Below are positions 28,846 to 37,170 of a stretch of DNA of 64,000 bases, piece by piece. This DNA is from a bacterium (GTDB taxonomy: Bacteria; UBA10199; DSSB01): the NCBI GenBank assembly GCA_035281585.1, contig DATEDP010000069.1:19935-83934 (forward strand), in the 5' to 3' direction. The translations under genes and the position numbers were made by a program. A model generated the notes under the pieces. That model made no database searches. It was not told where the DNA came from and saw nothing but the letters and a program-made list of their open reading frames with translations. The first letter of the stretch is position 1. Every line of letters begins with the position of its first letter.

Positions 28846-30555
28846 ATGTTTCGATCCCCCCTTCCTTCTTTACTGACCCTTACCACCCTCGCTTGCTCGG
28901 CCCTGGCCATTCCGCCGGCTGCTGCGGCGACGCCGGCGGCGGTCATCCGCAGCTGCGCGGTCCGATCCCAAGCCGAGGGCTACTATGCCCCCCAGCCGAT
29001 GCCCAGGGCCAGCGCTCCGGCCAGCGTCGGCATGGCCGGCGGGCCCAGCGGCGCCGCCGACATGGCTCGGGCCAAAAGCGCCCCGCCGGCGCCGGCGAAG
29101 CCCCAGGCCGAAGCCGAGGCCCGGGCCAGCAGCAACCTCCTGCGCGAGGCTCCGAGGCCGGAGGAAAAAGGCGAGGGCCTCGACGTCCATCAAGCCGGCA
29201 AGAAGGTCGACAAGGACAGCGGCCGGGCTTCCCAGGTCTACCTCTCCAACGACGATTCGATGAGCCTGGCCAGCGCCCAGCGCCTGCTCTACGCGATCAA
29301 CAATTTTCTCCCGATCTACCGCAATGAGGTTCGGCCCCATGAGTTTCTCAATTACTTCCACTTCCAAACCTATCCGGTGGTGCCGGGCCAAACTTTCAGC
29401 GTGAAAGCCCAGCTCGCGCCGCGGGAAAAAGGCGAGACCTTGGCCCTGGCGGTTCAAGGCCGGACCCTGACCAAGGAGCAGCGCCGGCCGGCGGTCATCA
29501 CCATGATCGTCGACAAGAGCGGCTCGATGGCGGCTCAAGGCAAGATGGAGTATTTAAAGGAAGGCTTGGCCCTGATGAAGGCCCAGCTCAAGAACGGCGA
29601 CGTGCTCAATGTCGTCGAGTTCGACCACGAGACCTGCAACGCGATCGAAGGCTTCGTGGTCGGCCGCGACGCCTGGGCCGGCTACGACCGAACCGTCGAC
29701 GAGCTGGCGCCCCGCGGCTCGACCGCTCTCCACGACGGCTTGGTCGAAGGCTACAAGCTGGCCGAACGCTTCTATGAGGCCGAGAAGATCAACCGGGTCC
29801 TGCTGATCACCGACGCCATCGCCAACACCGGCGAGCTCTCGCCCGACCTGATGGCCTCGATCGGCAAGTACTACGACACCAAACGGATCGCCTTGAGCGG
29901 CATCGGCGTCGGCCTCGACTTCAACGACGAGCTGCTTGACACCCTGACCGAGAAGGGCAAAGGCGCCTATCTCTTCCTGGGGCTCCGCGAGGCCCTGCCC
30001 CGGGTCTTCGGCAGCGATTTCGTCAGCTTGCTCGAGACCGTGGCCCGCGACGTTCATTTCCAGGCGACTTTCCCCGAGCCGGTGAAGCTCGACGTCTTCT
30101 ACGGCGAGGAGGTCTCGACCGAAAAGGCCAAGGTCCAGGCCATCCACTACTTCGCCAACACTTCCCAGCTTTTCCTGCTCGATTTGCTCGGTGAAGCCAA
30201 GGCCGACCAGAGCTTCGCGCTGAAGGTCGAGTACAGCGACCCGATCAGCGGCGAGGCCAAGGTCGACAACTTCAACGCCAGCGCCGGCGCCCTGCGCCGC
30301 GAAGGCCAGCAGAACGTCGCCAAGGCCCGGCTGCTGATGGCCTTCGCCGGGCTCTTGGAGAAAACCTCCCTCCCCGGCACCCGGCCCTACAGCGGCTGGC
30401 GGGTCAAGGCCGAGCCCAGCCCGAGCCAAAGGTCCGAGGGCAAAAAATATTGCGCCGAAGCCCTGACGGCCATCGGCGAGCAAAGCAAGATCTACTCCGA
30501 TCAGGAAACCGCCTTCGTGGTCGATTTGACCAACAAGTATTGCGCGAGATTCTAA
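28846..30555 (+). CDS. Exported von Willebrand factor type A protein, YfbK-like (569 aa)
   Basis: An ATG with a GAGGAG ribosome site begins a protein with a Sec-type signal peptide (about residues 1-26, hydrophobic then AAAAT) and a Pro/Ala-rich low-complexity stretch to about residue 110. The part around 135-185 (DDSMSLASAQR, EVRPHEFLNYF) is the N-terminal domain characteristic of YfbK-type proteins. The vWA domain follows, with the metal-ion-dependent adhesion motif DKSGSM near residue 223, a GSTAL threonine and an ITDAIANTG aspartate, so the metal site is intact. The C-terminal part resembles the DUF3520-type region of the family. Family knowledge: these are envelope proteins with protein-binding vWA domains; precise function is unclear. 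It is a single-gene unit ended by the terminator at 30577-30619. Confidence 0.85.
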   Translation: MFRSPLPSLLTLTTLACSALAIPPAAAATPAAVIRSCAVRSQAEGYYAPQPMPRASAPASVGMAGGPSGAADMARAKSAPPAPAKPQAEAEARASSNLLREAPRPEEKGEGLDVHQAGKKVDKDSGRASQVYLSNDDSMSLASAQRLLYAINNFLPIYRNEVRPHEFLNYFHFQTYPVVPGQTFSVKAQLAPREKGETLALAVQGRTLTKEQRRPAVITMIVDKSGSMAAQGKMEYLKEGLALMKAQLKNGDVLNVVEFDHETCNAIEGFVVGRDAWAGYDRTVDELAPRGSTALHDGLVEGYKLAERFYEAEKINRVLLITDAIANTGELSPDLMASIGKYYDTKRIALSGIGVGLDFNDELLDTLTEKGKGAYLFLGLREALPRVFGSDFVSLLETVARDVHFQATFPEPVKLDVFYGEEVSTEKAKVQAIHYFANTSQLFLLDLLGEAKADQSFALKVEYSDPISGEAKVDNFNASAGALRREGQQNVAKARLLMAFAGLLEKTSLPGTRPYSGWRVKAEPSPSQRSEGKKYCAEALTAIGEQSKIYSDQETAFVVDLTNKYCARF

Positions 30556-30576
30556 TCGGAGACTCGATGCAAAATC

Positions 30577-30619
30577 GGCCGGGCTCGCGCCCCCACGGAG
30601 CGAAGCCCGGCCTTTTTTT
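30577..30619 (+). terminator. Rho-independent terminator after the vWA gene
   Basis: A nine-pair stem, GGCCGGGCT with AGCCCGGCC, is followed directly by seven T residues. It lies 21 bases after the vWA stop codon. Confidence 0.88.
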
Positions 30620-30642
30620 CCGTCCCTCACCCTGCAAGGTGT

Positions 30643-31743
30643 CTATAAGTTAGCTGCGATCCAATCGTTGATGACCTTGTAGGTTTGAGGACCGCTCTTG
30701 TGCAGGGTCACCGCATGGCCGGTGTTCGGCGCGATGTAGACGTCGGGAGTGACTCCGAAATAAGGGGCTTCGAGCGCGAAGATGTTGTCGCGGGTGCACT
30801 CAAGGCCGTCGGGCGGGCCGCAAACGATCTGATCGCGGTCGCCGAGCACAATGAGCGTCGGCACTTGGATGGCCCGGGAGGGGCTGGTCTCGGGATCGAC
30901 GACGAAAGGGACCGTCGGGAGCTGGGGACCGACGATGCCGACGTAGGGCAGGCTCCCGGCCAGCAAGTTGGCCGAGACCATGTCGCGCAAGAAGATGTCG
31001 TCGATGCCCTCCAGCATTCCCGGCGCCGCTTCCGGTTCGTAGTAGTAGAGCGGCCCCTTCATCCCCAATTTGTTCGTGATGTAGCCGCAGTCTTCCTCGA
31101 TGAATTTGAAGACCGGGTCCTGGCAAACCGAGAGCGAAGCCGTTCCGATCGCGAAATCGGCGAAGGTGGCCTTGGTGAAGTGCAACAGCCCGTTGAGGAC
31201 GAAGGCGTCGATGTCCCCCGGATATTTGAAGGCGTTGATCCAACCGTATTCCGATCCGAAGGAGCTGCCGATCCACACCACCTTGGAAAAGGCGTGGCCG
31301 CCGAGCTCGCCGGCCCGCAAGGCCAGAATGACTTGGTGGAGAGCGTCGACGACCAGCTCCGGCGTCACCAGATGGCTGGGTGGATGACTGCTGCGGCCGG
31401 TGCCGAGCCGGTCGATGTTGAAGGTGGCGAAGCCGGCGTTATTGGCGGCTCGAACGTGGGAATATTTTTTTTGGGGCGGATCCCATTCGCGGTGATTGTA
31501 CCAAGTGCTGTGAACCAACAATTGGACGGTGTCGGGAGCCGCGCCCTGGGGCCGGCAAAGCTCGCCGTAGATCGTGGCGTTTTCGGCGACGCCGGGCAGG
31601 CTCACCGGGACGTTGAAGGCCTCGCAGCTTGCCTGATCTTCGAAAATGACGGCACCCCCTTCTCGCTCGGTCATGACTTGAAGGCCGGCCGCGAAGATTG
31701 CGACGAGGGCCACCCGCATTCCGATGTTTTTGAGTGGTTTCAT
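30643..31743 (-). CDS. Secreted alpha/beta hydrolase (366 aa)
   Basis: The ATG at 31743 is chosen because AGGAGG lies four bases upstream and a signal peptide follows (MKPLKNIGMRVALVAIFAAG). The mature part has an alpha/beta-hydrolase fold pattern: the VHSTWYNHREWD strand-loop after strand 3, NIDRLGTGRSSHP, a nucleophile elbow IGSSFGSEYG, DRDQIVCGPPD as the likely acid loop and NTGHAVTLH with the catalytic His near the C-terminus. Several Cys residues (ASCEAF, GELCRP, ECTRD and others) suit an exported, disulphide-bonded enzyme. Substrate is unknown; esterase or lipase-like activity is an inference from the fold. It is divergent from the LuxR-type regulator at 31879 across 135 bases, so that regulator may control it. 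Confidence 0.8.
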   Translation of the reverse strand: MKPLKNIGMRVALVAIFAAGLQVMTEREGGAVIFEDQASCEAFNVPVSLPGVAENATIYGELCRPQGAAPDTVQLLVHSTWYNHREWDPPQKKYSHVRAANNAGFATFNIDRLGTGRSSHPPSHLVTPELVVDALHQVILALRAGELGGHAFSKVVWIGSSFGSEYGWINAFKYPGDIDAFVLNGLLHFTKATFADFAIGTASLSVCQDPVFKFIEEDCGYITNKLGMKGPLYYYEPEAAPGMLEGIDDIFLRDMVSANLLAGSLPYVGIVGPQLPTVPFVVDPETSPSRAIQVPTLIVLGDRDQIVCGPPDGLECTRDNIFALEAPYFGVTPDVYIAPNTGHAVTLHKSGPQTYKVINDWIAANL

Positions 31744-31878
31744 GATCCCTCCTGAATTGCAAGTTGAGGATCGAGTATAGACTTCGGGCTCGTTCGGGCT
31801 CATCCCTACTAATAATGAATTTTTCGATTGCCCGGCGATTTGGGAAGTTCTTAAGATAATCGGCCGTAGGGGGCTGCC

Positions 31879-32970
31879 TTGCTGAATCCTACTCAAAAAT
31901 GCGGTTTGGTCGGCGACATCCTTCGCCGCTCTTGCGAGTCCCTCAGCTTGGAGGATCTCGGCGGCCGGGTCTTGCCGCTCATCGACCGGCTCTTCGATGC
32001 CAGCACCTCGCTGCTCTATCGCTTCAACGAGAGACGCGAGATGATCGGAGTCGGCGGCGGCTTGGTCGAAGCCCATCTTTATTACGCCGAGCATTACATG
32101 TCCCACGATCCGATGCAGCCGGTGCAAAGGCGCCAGGAGCCTTGGGTCCTGCACGGCCCGCGCTGCCCGGAGTGGCGGGAATGGCTGGATCACCCGGTCC
32201 ATTCCGAGTTCGCGACTCATCATGGCGTCGACAATTATTTATCGCTGCGGCTCAACGATAAGGAAATGCACGTCCCCGGCCAAGTCGGAATCATCCTGGC
32301 TCGGACCCGCCGCCAACCCGACTTCAGCGAGCGGGAAAAAGCCCTTTGGACCGACATCCGGCCGGCGCTCGAAGCCCTGACCCGGCGAAGTGAAAGCTTG
32401 GACGAGCGGGCTCGGGCTCAACCCTACCTCGAATCGATGGTCGATCTCAGCGCCCATCCCCGGATCGTGCTCGATGCCCGCGGCGGCTTGGTTTGGATTT
32501 CGGAGCGGGCCGCGGCCCTGCTCGGCGAGCACCGCTCGGTCCCCGACCCGCTGGCCAAGGCAGCTCGCAGTTTGGCGGCGCTCACCGCCAAAAATTCGGA
32601 ATTCGCTCTTCCCTTGACCGCGGTCGCCGTCCCCCGCCGCCAGCCGCCGCCGCTCCGGGCCGACTTGCGGCTTGTCCGAAGCCGCGGCGGAGCTTACTTC
32701 ATCGTCGCCGAGCTCGACGAGCCCGGCATCCCGCCCTTGCTCCAAGAAACGGCCCGGCGCCACCACCTGACCAAGGCCGAGACTCAAGTCCTGGCATTGA
32801 TCGCGCTGGGTTTGAGCGATCGCGAGATCGGCCGGCGGCTCTTCGTCACCAAGGCCACGGTCAATTCCCACGTGACCCGGATTCTCTCCAAGCTCGGCCT
32901 GAGCTCGCGGCTTCAAGCCGCCTTGCTGGCCCACGGGATCCGGCCCGAAGGCGGAGCCGACCGGGAATGA
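31879..32970 (+). CDS. LuxR-type orphan regulator 1 (363 aa, TTG start)
   Basis: The C-terminal 60 residues are a LuxR-type helix-turn-helix: LTKAETQVLALIALGLSDREIGRRLF, then TVNSHVTRILSKLG. The first 180 residues resemble a sensory domain (LSLEDLGGRVLPLIDRL, YYAEHYMSHDPM, HHGVDNYLSLRLND), possibly GAF-like, and about 185-285 may be a PAS-like segment. No acyl-homoserine-lactone-binding signature is recognised. The start is TTG, preceded by GTAGGGGGCTGCC; its paralogue at 34866 begins with GTG after a nearly identical GGGGGGCTGCC leader, which supports both starts. The two regulators align from end to end. It is divergent from the secreted hydrolase gene, so it is probably a local transcriptional activator responding to an unknown signal. 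Confidence 0.86.
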   Translation: MLNPTQKCGLVGDILRRSCESLSLEDLGGRVLPLIDRLFDASTSLLYRFNERREMIGVGGGLVEAHLYYAEHYMSHDPMQPVQRRQEPWVLHGPRCPEWREWLDHPVHSEFATHHGVDNYLSLRLNDKEMHVPGQVGIILARTRRQPDFSEREKALWTDIRPALEALTRRSESLDERARAQPYLESMVDLSAHPRIVLDARGGLVWISERAAALLGEHRSVPDPLAKAARSLAALTAKNSEFALPLTAVAVPRRQPPPLRADLRLVRSRGGAYFIVAELDEPGIPPLLQETARRHHLTKAETQVLALIALGLSDREIGRRLFVTKATVNSHVTRILSKLGLSSRLQAALLAHGIRPEGGADRE

Positions 32971-32983
32971 TTCGAAAGAAATT

Positions 32984-33400
32984 TTAAGGTTGGTAGATTG
33001 CCACGCCGGCGGACTTGGCAGCCGCCATCATTTTTCGGTCTCGTGAGGCGAGCGGAAGCCCCTGATCCATTGCTAAATAAAGGTAAGCGGTGTCGTAGCC
33101 CGAAAGTCCGTAGGTCTTCCCCATCCAAAGGAGCAAATCTTTCCACTCTTTCAGATTTTCCGGAACGACCGATATTGGGAGGTCATTTAGTAAATTCAAG
33201 AAGTGGATAGACTCGGCGCGGGTTTGTGTCCCTTTGCGCTCGGCAGTCAACAGAGCATTGGCAACCTCGTAGCTCCAGATGCTGGGCACGACAGCTTTGG
33301 AATCACCCATCGCATCGAGAACTTCATCGGTATAGCCATTCGCTTGGGAACGAAAGCACCAGCCCATCGTAACCGAGCAATCCAAGACAAAAGTGCTCAC
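32984..33400 (-). CDS. PIN-domain ribonuclease toxin, VapC-like (138 aa)
   Basis: A PIN-domain protein of typical length. Conserved acidic positions are visible: VLDCSV (Asp7), SYEVANAL (Glu), SGYDTAYLYLA (Asp) and SRDRKM (Asp), matching the four-acid Mg-dependent nuclease site. It overlaps the antitoxin gene by four bases (ATGA), which implies translational coupling. Family knowledge: VapC toxins cut tRNA or rRNA and are held inactive by the partner antitoxin. The target here cannot be predicted. Confidence 0.85.
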   Translation of the reverse strand: MSTFVLDCSVTMGWCFRSQANGYTDEVLDAMGDSKAVVPSIWSYEVANALLTAERKGTQTRAESIHFLNLLNDLPISVVPENLKEWKDLLLWMGKTYGLSGYDTAYLYLAMDQGLPLASRDRKMMAAAKSAGVAIYQP

Positions 33401-33639
33401 CGCCGACCTTCGTCGATCAAGGCTCGAATTTCTTTTTGCGAAATTCTCGGCTGACTTTTGCGAAATTTTTTCAACTCAGCAATGACTTCTTCAATTGACC
33501 TTTTTTTCTCCGTTAGGGTGGGGACCAATAAGGCAATGGGTTTCCCATGTTTGGTAATTGTAATTTTTTCGCCCTTCGCAACCCTCTCCAAAAGTGCTGG
33601 CAAATGGGTTTTGGCCTCGTAAACACCTATCTCTTCCAT
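33397..33639 (-). CDS. Phd/YefM-type antitoxin (80 aa)
   Basis: Begins EEIGVYEAKTHLPALLERV, followed by GEKITITKHGKPIALLVP, the Phd/YefM DNA-binding fold, and ends in a charged tail (PRISQKEIRALIDEGRR) suited to wrapping the toxin. The ATG at 33639 is preferred over one four codons upstream because GGAG lies six bases before it. It sits first in a two-gene operon with the VapC-like toxin; such antitoxins usually repress their own promoter, but I see no clear operator palindrome in the upstream bases. Confidence 0.85.
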   Translation of the reverse strand: MEEIGVYEAKTHLPALLERVAKGEKITITKHGKPIALLVPTLTEKKRSIEEVIAELKKFRKSQPRISQKEIRALIDEGRR

Positions 33640-33693
33640 GGCAATCTCCATTCTGGTCTTAATCTAGTCTGAATTGCCAATTCGGTCAAGATG

Positions 33694-33736
33694 GCGAAAA
33701 AGACGCCGGGCCCCGCGGTTCGTTCGGGACCCGGCG
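33694..33736 (-). terminator. Rho-independent terminator after the Cys-motif secreted protein
   Basis: Read on the minus strand, CGCCGGG pairs with CCCGGCG around a GC-rich interior and is followed by TCTTTTT. It lies 19 bases past the stop of the gene at 33755-34726. Confidence 0.8.
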
Positions 33737-33754
33737 CGCCCTATAACCTGGCAA

Positions 33755-34726
33755 CTATTCCAAAGGAACGTCGCCCGGACAATTCGCCGTATCTTCGCCG
33801 GCCTGCGGCACACCGTCGCCGCAAGTCTCCAAGCAGTCGTCGGGCGCGGTGGCGTGATCCTCGCCTTGGCTCGGCACGCAGATCCCGTCGCCGATGAAGC
33901 CCGCGGGGAAGGGCGGGGAGTTCGGCCAGAGGGCCGCCTCGCCGCTATCGCCGGCCTCGAAGGGATACCAAACCGTCAGGACCCAGGAAGTGCGGTCGAA
34001 GATCTTAGGCCAGTGCAGCAGATCGAAAAGCGGCCCCATCGTCTCGTCGTCGGCCAGAGCGTTGAGGCTGGCAAAGTCCGGCGCCGGCGGCGACCAAGGG
34101 CCGACCCGGTCGTCGAAATAGACCAGGTTCACGATCTGCTCGTCCTCGTTGTAGAGCATCCACACCGCGACGTAGCGGCGGGCATGGGCTTCGAGCACCA
34201 CCAAGGGCCAGAGGGTCTTGAGCAAGGGCTCGACCAAGGGGCCGCGCGGCGTGGTCCATCTTTCGGTTCGGACCACCGCCGAATCGGTCTTGTAGTCGTA
34301 ATCGCCGAATTGATAGGCCCCGATCACCTTGTAGGTATAGGCCTTGACGTCGAGGAAGTAGGGCCGCTCGAGGATGAGGACTCCGTCGAGAGCGAACTCC
34401 TCGCTGAGCCAAGAGGCGAAATTCTCCGCGTCCTCCTGGGTGTCGAACAGATAAAGGCCGCCGCCATAGGGCAAGCCGGCCTCGTCGAAGCTGAAGGGGA
34501 TGTGCTTGCTTTGCCAGCCTTCGCGGGCCGACATATAGATGCGGTCCCGTTCGATGACCGCCCCCAAAAGAAATTCGGGGTCGTTGAGGGTGAGCTCGGG
34601 ATCGAGCTGGAAGTCGTCGCTGGCTCCACCCTTGGCGTGAATCACTCCCGCCTTCGCCGAAAGCGGAGTGAAAGCGCCGGCCAGAAACAGCAGACACACG
34701 AATAATTTGGCTACGTTGCGCAGCAT
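33755..34726 (-). CDS. Secreted protein of unknown function with C-terminal GDG/GED Cys motifs (323 aa)
   Basis: The ATG at 34726 has an AAGGAGA ribosome site and opens a clear signal peptide (VAKLFVCLLFLAGAFTPLSAKA). The mature region (about 25-275) is rich in aromatic and acidic residues and matches no family I recognise. The last 45 residues hold two similar units, GDGICVPSQGED...DDC and CGDGVPQAGEDTANC. Such GDGxC...GED...C units are common at the C-termini of secreted proteins in myxobacteria and other deltaproteobacteria, where they are thought to bind calcium or form disulphides; their exact role is not settled. The gene is divergent from the second LuxR-type regulator (34866) across 139 bases, the same arrangement as the hydrolase/regulator pair just upstream. 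Confidence 0.78.
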   Translation of the reverse strand: MLRNVAKLFVCLLFLAGAFTPLSAKAGVIHAKGGASDDFQLDPELTLNDPEFLLGAVIERDRIYMSAREGWQSKHIPFSFDEAGLPYGGGLYLFDTQEDAENFASWLSEEFALDGVLILERPYFLDVKAYTYKVIGAYQFGDYDYKTDSAVVRTERWTTPRGPLVEPLLKTLWPLVVLEAHARRYVAVWMLYNEDEQIVNLVYFDDRVGPWSPPAPDFASLNALADDETMGPLFDLLHWPKIFDRTSWVLTVWYPFEAGDSGEAALWPNSPPFPAGFIGDGICVPSQGEDHATAPDDCLETCGDGVPQAGEDTANCPGDVPLE

Positions 34727-34865
34727 GGGATTCTCCTTTTTAAAATGTCCAACGCCCAACGATTCTACCGATTGGCCGCCGGCGCATCTTCGCCAGGTCC
34801 GATGATTTTTCACGGTTGATGTGAGAGGGGCTCTCGTCTAAACTGCGGAGGTTCGGGGGGCTGCC

Positions 34866-35969
34866 GTGCTGACTCAGGGGGAACAGGAAAAGCTGAACAG
34901 CGAGATCCTTCGGGCTTCCTACGAGGCCTTGACCTTGGAGGACATGGGCTCGCAAATCTTGCCGCTGATCGATCGGCTTCTCGACACCAGCACTTCACTT
35001 TTATTTCGTTGCAACGATCAGGGCAAGCTGCTCCCGATCGCCGGTTCCTTGATCGAAGGCCACTATATCTATGCCAAGGAATATCTGGCGGTCGACCCGA
35101 TGCAGCGGGCCCTGCGCCGCTTGAATCCCTGGATCCTCCACGCCGCCAGCGTTCCCGAATGGGCCGAATGGCACCGGAAGCATCCGGCTCACACCGAATG
35201 CTCGACCCACTACGGCTTCGACAATTTCCTCCACCTTCGGCTCAACGACAGCGGGATGCATGGGCCCGGCATGGTCGGAATGGTCTTGGCCCGGACCGAC
35301 CGCCAACCCGATTTCAGCGAGCGCGAGCGAATGATCTTGGGTGGAATGTTGCCGGCGCTGGAAGCCTTGGTCCGCCGCAGCTCGCGCTTGGATGAAAGGC
35401 TCCGCTCTCAGCCCTTCCTCGAATCGATGCTCGATTTCAGCCCCCAACCGTCCCTCGCCCTCGACTCGAGCGGCGCCCTGCTCTGGGCCTCGGATCGGGC
35501 CGGGGCCTTGCTCAGCCTGGGCGCCGGAAAGAAAGCCTTGCCCGAGGCGCTGAGCCAGGCCGCCCGGCGCTTGGCCGATTTGGCCGCGAAGGGCCGCGCC
35601 CCGAACGGCGTCGGCTCCTCGATCTCGATTCCGCGCTCCGGCTCGGCGGCGATCCCCGCCGAATTGCGCTTGGTCCGCTCCCGCGGCGGCGGTTACTTCG
35701 TGGTGGCCGACTTGGAAGATCCCGAAATCTCCCCCCATTTGGCCGATCTTGCCGCCCGTCACCGTTTGACCGCGGCCGAGACCCAAGTGCTCAAGCTGCT
35801 GGCTCTGGGCCTCACCGATCGGGAGATCGGCCGCCGGCTTTTCGTGGCCAGCACCACCGTCCATTCCCACGTGACTCACCTGCTGGCCAAGCTCGGCCTG
35901 AATTCGCGCTTCCAAGCCGCCCTGCTGGCCAATGGCCTGAAGCCCTTCCGCTCCGACGACGAGGAATAA
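34866..35969 (+). CDS. LuxR-type orphan regulator 2 (367 aa, GTG start)
   Basis: A full-length paralogue of the regulator at 31879-32970: shared LTLEDMGSQILPLIDRLLDTSTSLL near the start, HYGFDNFLHLRLND in the middle, RSRGGGYFVVADLE, and a C-terminal LuxR HTH with LTAAETQVLKLLALGLTDREIGRRLF and TVHSHVTHLLAKLG. The start is GTG with the same GGGGGGCTGCC leader as the paralogue. The N-terminal domain probably senses a ligand that I cannot identify. It faces a secreted protein gene (33755-34726) and is followed, tail to tail, by a lipoprotein gene. A duplication of a regulator plus divergent exported-protein module is the simplest reading. Confidence 0.86.
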   Translation: MLTQGEQEKLNSEILRASYEALTLEDMGSQILPLIDRLLDTSTSLLFRCNDQGKLLPIAGSLIEGHYIYAKEYLAVDPMQRALRRLNPWILHAASVPEWAEWHRKHPAHTECSTHYGFDNFLHLRLNDSGMHGPGMVGMVLARTDRQPDFSERERMILGGMLPALEALVRRSSRLDERLRSQPFLESMLDFSPQPSLALDSSGALLWASDRAGALLSLGAGKKALPEALSQAARRLADLAAKGRAPNGVGSSISIPRSGSAAIPAELRLVRSRGGGYFVVADLEDPEISPHLADLAARHRLTAAETQVLKLLALGLTDREIGRRLFVASTTVHSHVTHLLAKLGLNSRFQAALLANGLKPFRSDDEE

Positions 35970-35981
35970 TGCCGAATTTAT

Positions 35982-37088
35982 TTATTCGCCGGCGAGGCTG
36001 TTGGCCCAAGCTCGCAGCTGATCTTGCCATTCCGCTTGGTCCAGATCCTTGGCGTAGAATTCGAAGTAGCGGGTTCCGAAGGACTCTAGGGCATAGGCCA
36101 TCCCGTCCATCGGCGTGCCATAGGCCACCTTTTCCGCTTTGGTGGAATCAAAAGGCTCGACCCAGCTCGTCAAGGCTTGCAGGCCGGTGTAACGAAGGCC
36201 TTGGGCCCGGGTCAGCGGGGCGGCAAAATCGACATGGGGCGCACCGGTCAAGGGCTCGCAACCGGCGCAAGGACGGGAAGCGGCCAAGTTGTCTTGGAAG
36301 AACCCGGTGGAGGGCAATTCGGCCAAGACTCGATCTTGCAGTTCCTCCCATAGCTCGCCGGCTTCGGGATCGTCCCGGATCTTCCACAATCCGCAGAAGT
36401 GATGCTGCCTTGGGAAGGCCTGCTGAGCCATCGAGAGCATGGCGACCACCGAATCTAGAAACGCTTCCCGCGAGAAACCCGGAATGTCCACGATCGAGCC
36501 TCGGGGACCATCGCGCACCGCGAGGTTTGGCAAGCCTGGAAAAGTCACGCTGACGGCGTACAAGGCCGGATGATCCCGCAGCGGCGTCGAAGTGCCCGGG
36601 ACGGGGCGGTTGGCAGCCGACTGCAAAAAAGCTCCCATTCGCTCCAGCATATAAGGATCCCAAGGCAGCACTTGAGTTTGGCCCAAAGCATCGGTCCAGG
36701 TAGCGCTGGTTTGGAGGACATAATCCGGCACCGCCGGAGTGGAGTCGCCCGTCGGCATGATGATCCAGGCCAATTTTTGGCCCTTCTCCTCCACCGCGCG
36801 AAGAATGTGGTCCAAGGGATCGAAAGCATAGACGCCGGCGGTGGGCTCCAGCAGATGCCAACCGTAGCGCCAGGCGTAGCCGGAGACGAAGTCGCGATCC
36901 ACCAGGTTGCCGTCCCGAAAAGTGCCGCCGGCACCGTCGAGGGCGAAGATCCCGGCCGGAGCTTCGACCTGTTGCTCGGAAATAGGCGGGGCCGCGCTAT
37001 CGGGAGGCGATGGGCTGGCCGGATGGGAGGAGCAGGCGGAAAGACAAGACAATAGTAAGGCCATCGGGCCCCCGAGCCATGACTTCAT
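35982..37088 (-). CDS. Lipoprotein, possible glycoside-hydrolase-like TIM barrel (368 aa)
   Basis: The first 20 residues form a lipoprotein signal (MALLLSCLSACSS) with a lipobox whose Cys would be lipidated, followed by a Ser/Pro linker. The body contains segments typical of beta/alpha barrels of glycoside hydrolases: a GYAWRYGWHLLEPTAGVYAF strand-helix resembling the R.sW..iep..G.y.f pattern, AWIIMPTGDSTPA and QALTSWVEPFDS. I cannot point to both catalytic acids, so enzyme class is uncertain. No strong ribosome site precedes the ATG; the ninth residue Met is an alternative start. It is divergent from prmC and convergent with the LuxR gene at 34866. Confidence 0.7.
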   Translation of the reverse strand: MKSWLGGPMALLLSCLSACSSHPASPSPPDSAAPPISEQQVEAPAGIFALDGAGGTFRDGNLVDRDFVSGYAWRYGWHLLEPTAGVYAFDPLDHILRAVEEKGQKLAWIIMPTGDSTPAVPDYVLQTSATWTDALGQTQVLPWDPYMLERMGAFLQSAANRPVPGTSTPLRDHPALYAVSVTFPGLPNLAVRDGPRGSIVDIPGFSREAFLDSVVAMLSMAQQAFPRQHHFCGLWKIRDDPEAGELWEELQDRVLAELPSTGFFQDNLAASRPCAGCEPLTGAPHVDFAAPLTRAQGLRYTGLQALTSWVEPFDSTKAEKVAYGTPMDGMAYALESFGTRYFEFYAKDLDQAEWQDQLRAWANSLAGE

Positions 37089-37170
37089 GGCGAATGCGAT
37101 GGCATGGAGCCAAGGAAAGTAAAATGAAAAATCGTTGCCTCACCGAGCGCGGCGCCATAAGGCTTCGGCG

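Noticed and set aside
30643..32223. A 526-residue form of the secreted hydrolase starting at 32223
   Set aside because: The extra 160 residues overlap the LuxR gene on the other strand, while a signal peptide and AGGAGG support the start at 31743.
33674..34705. Open plus-strand frame opposite the secreted Cys-motif protein
   Set aside because: The minus-strand gene has a signal peptide and ribosome site; the plus frame crosses the terminator hairpin.
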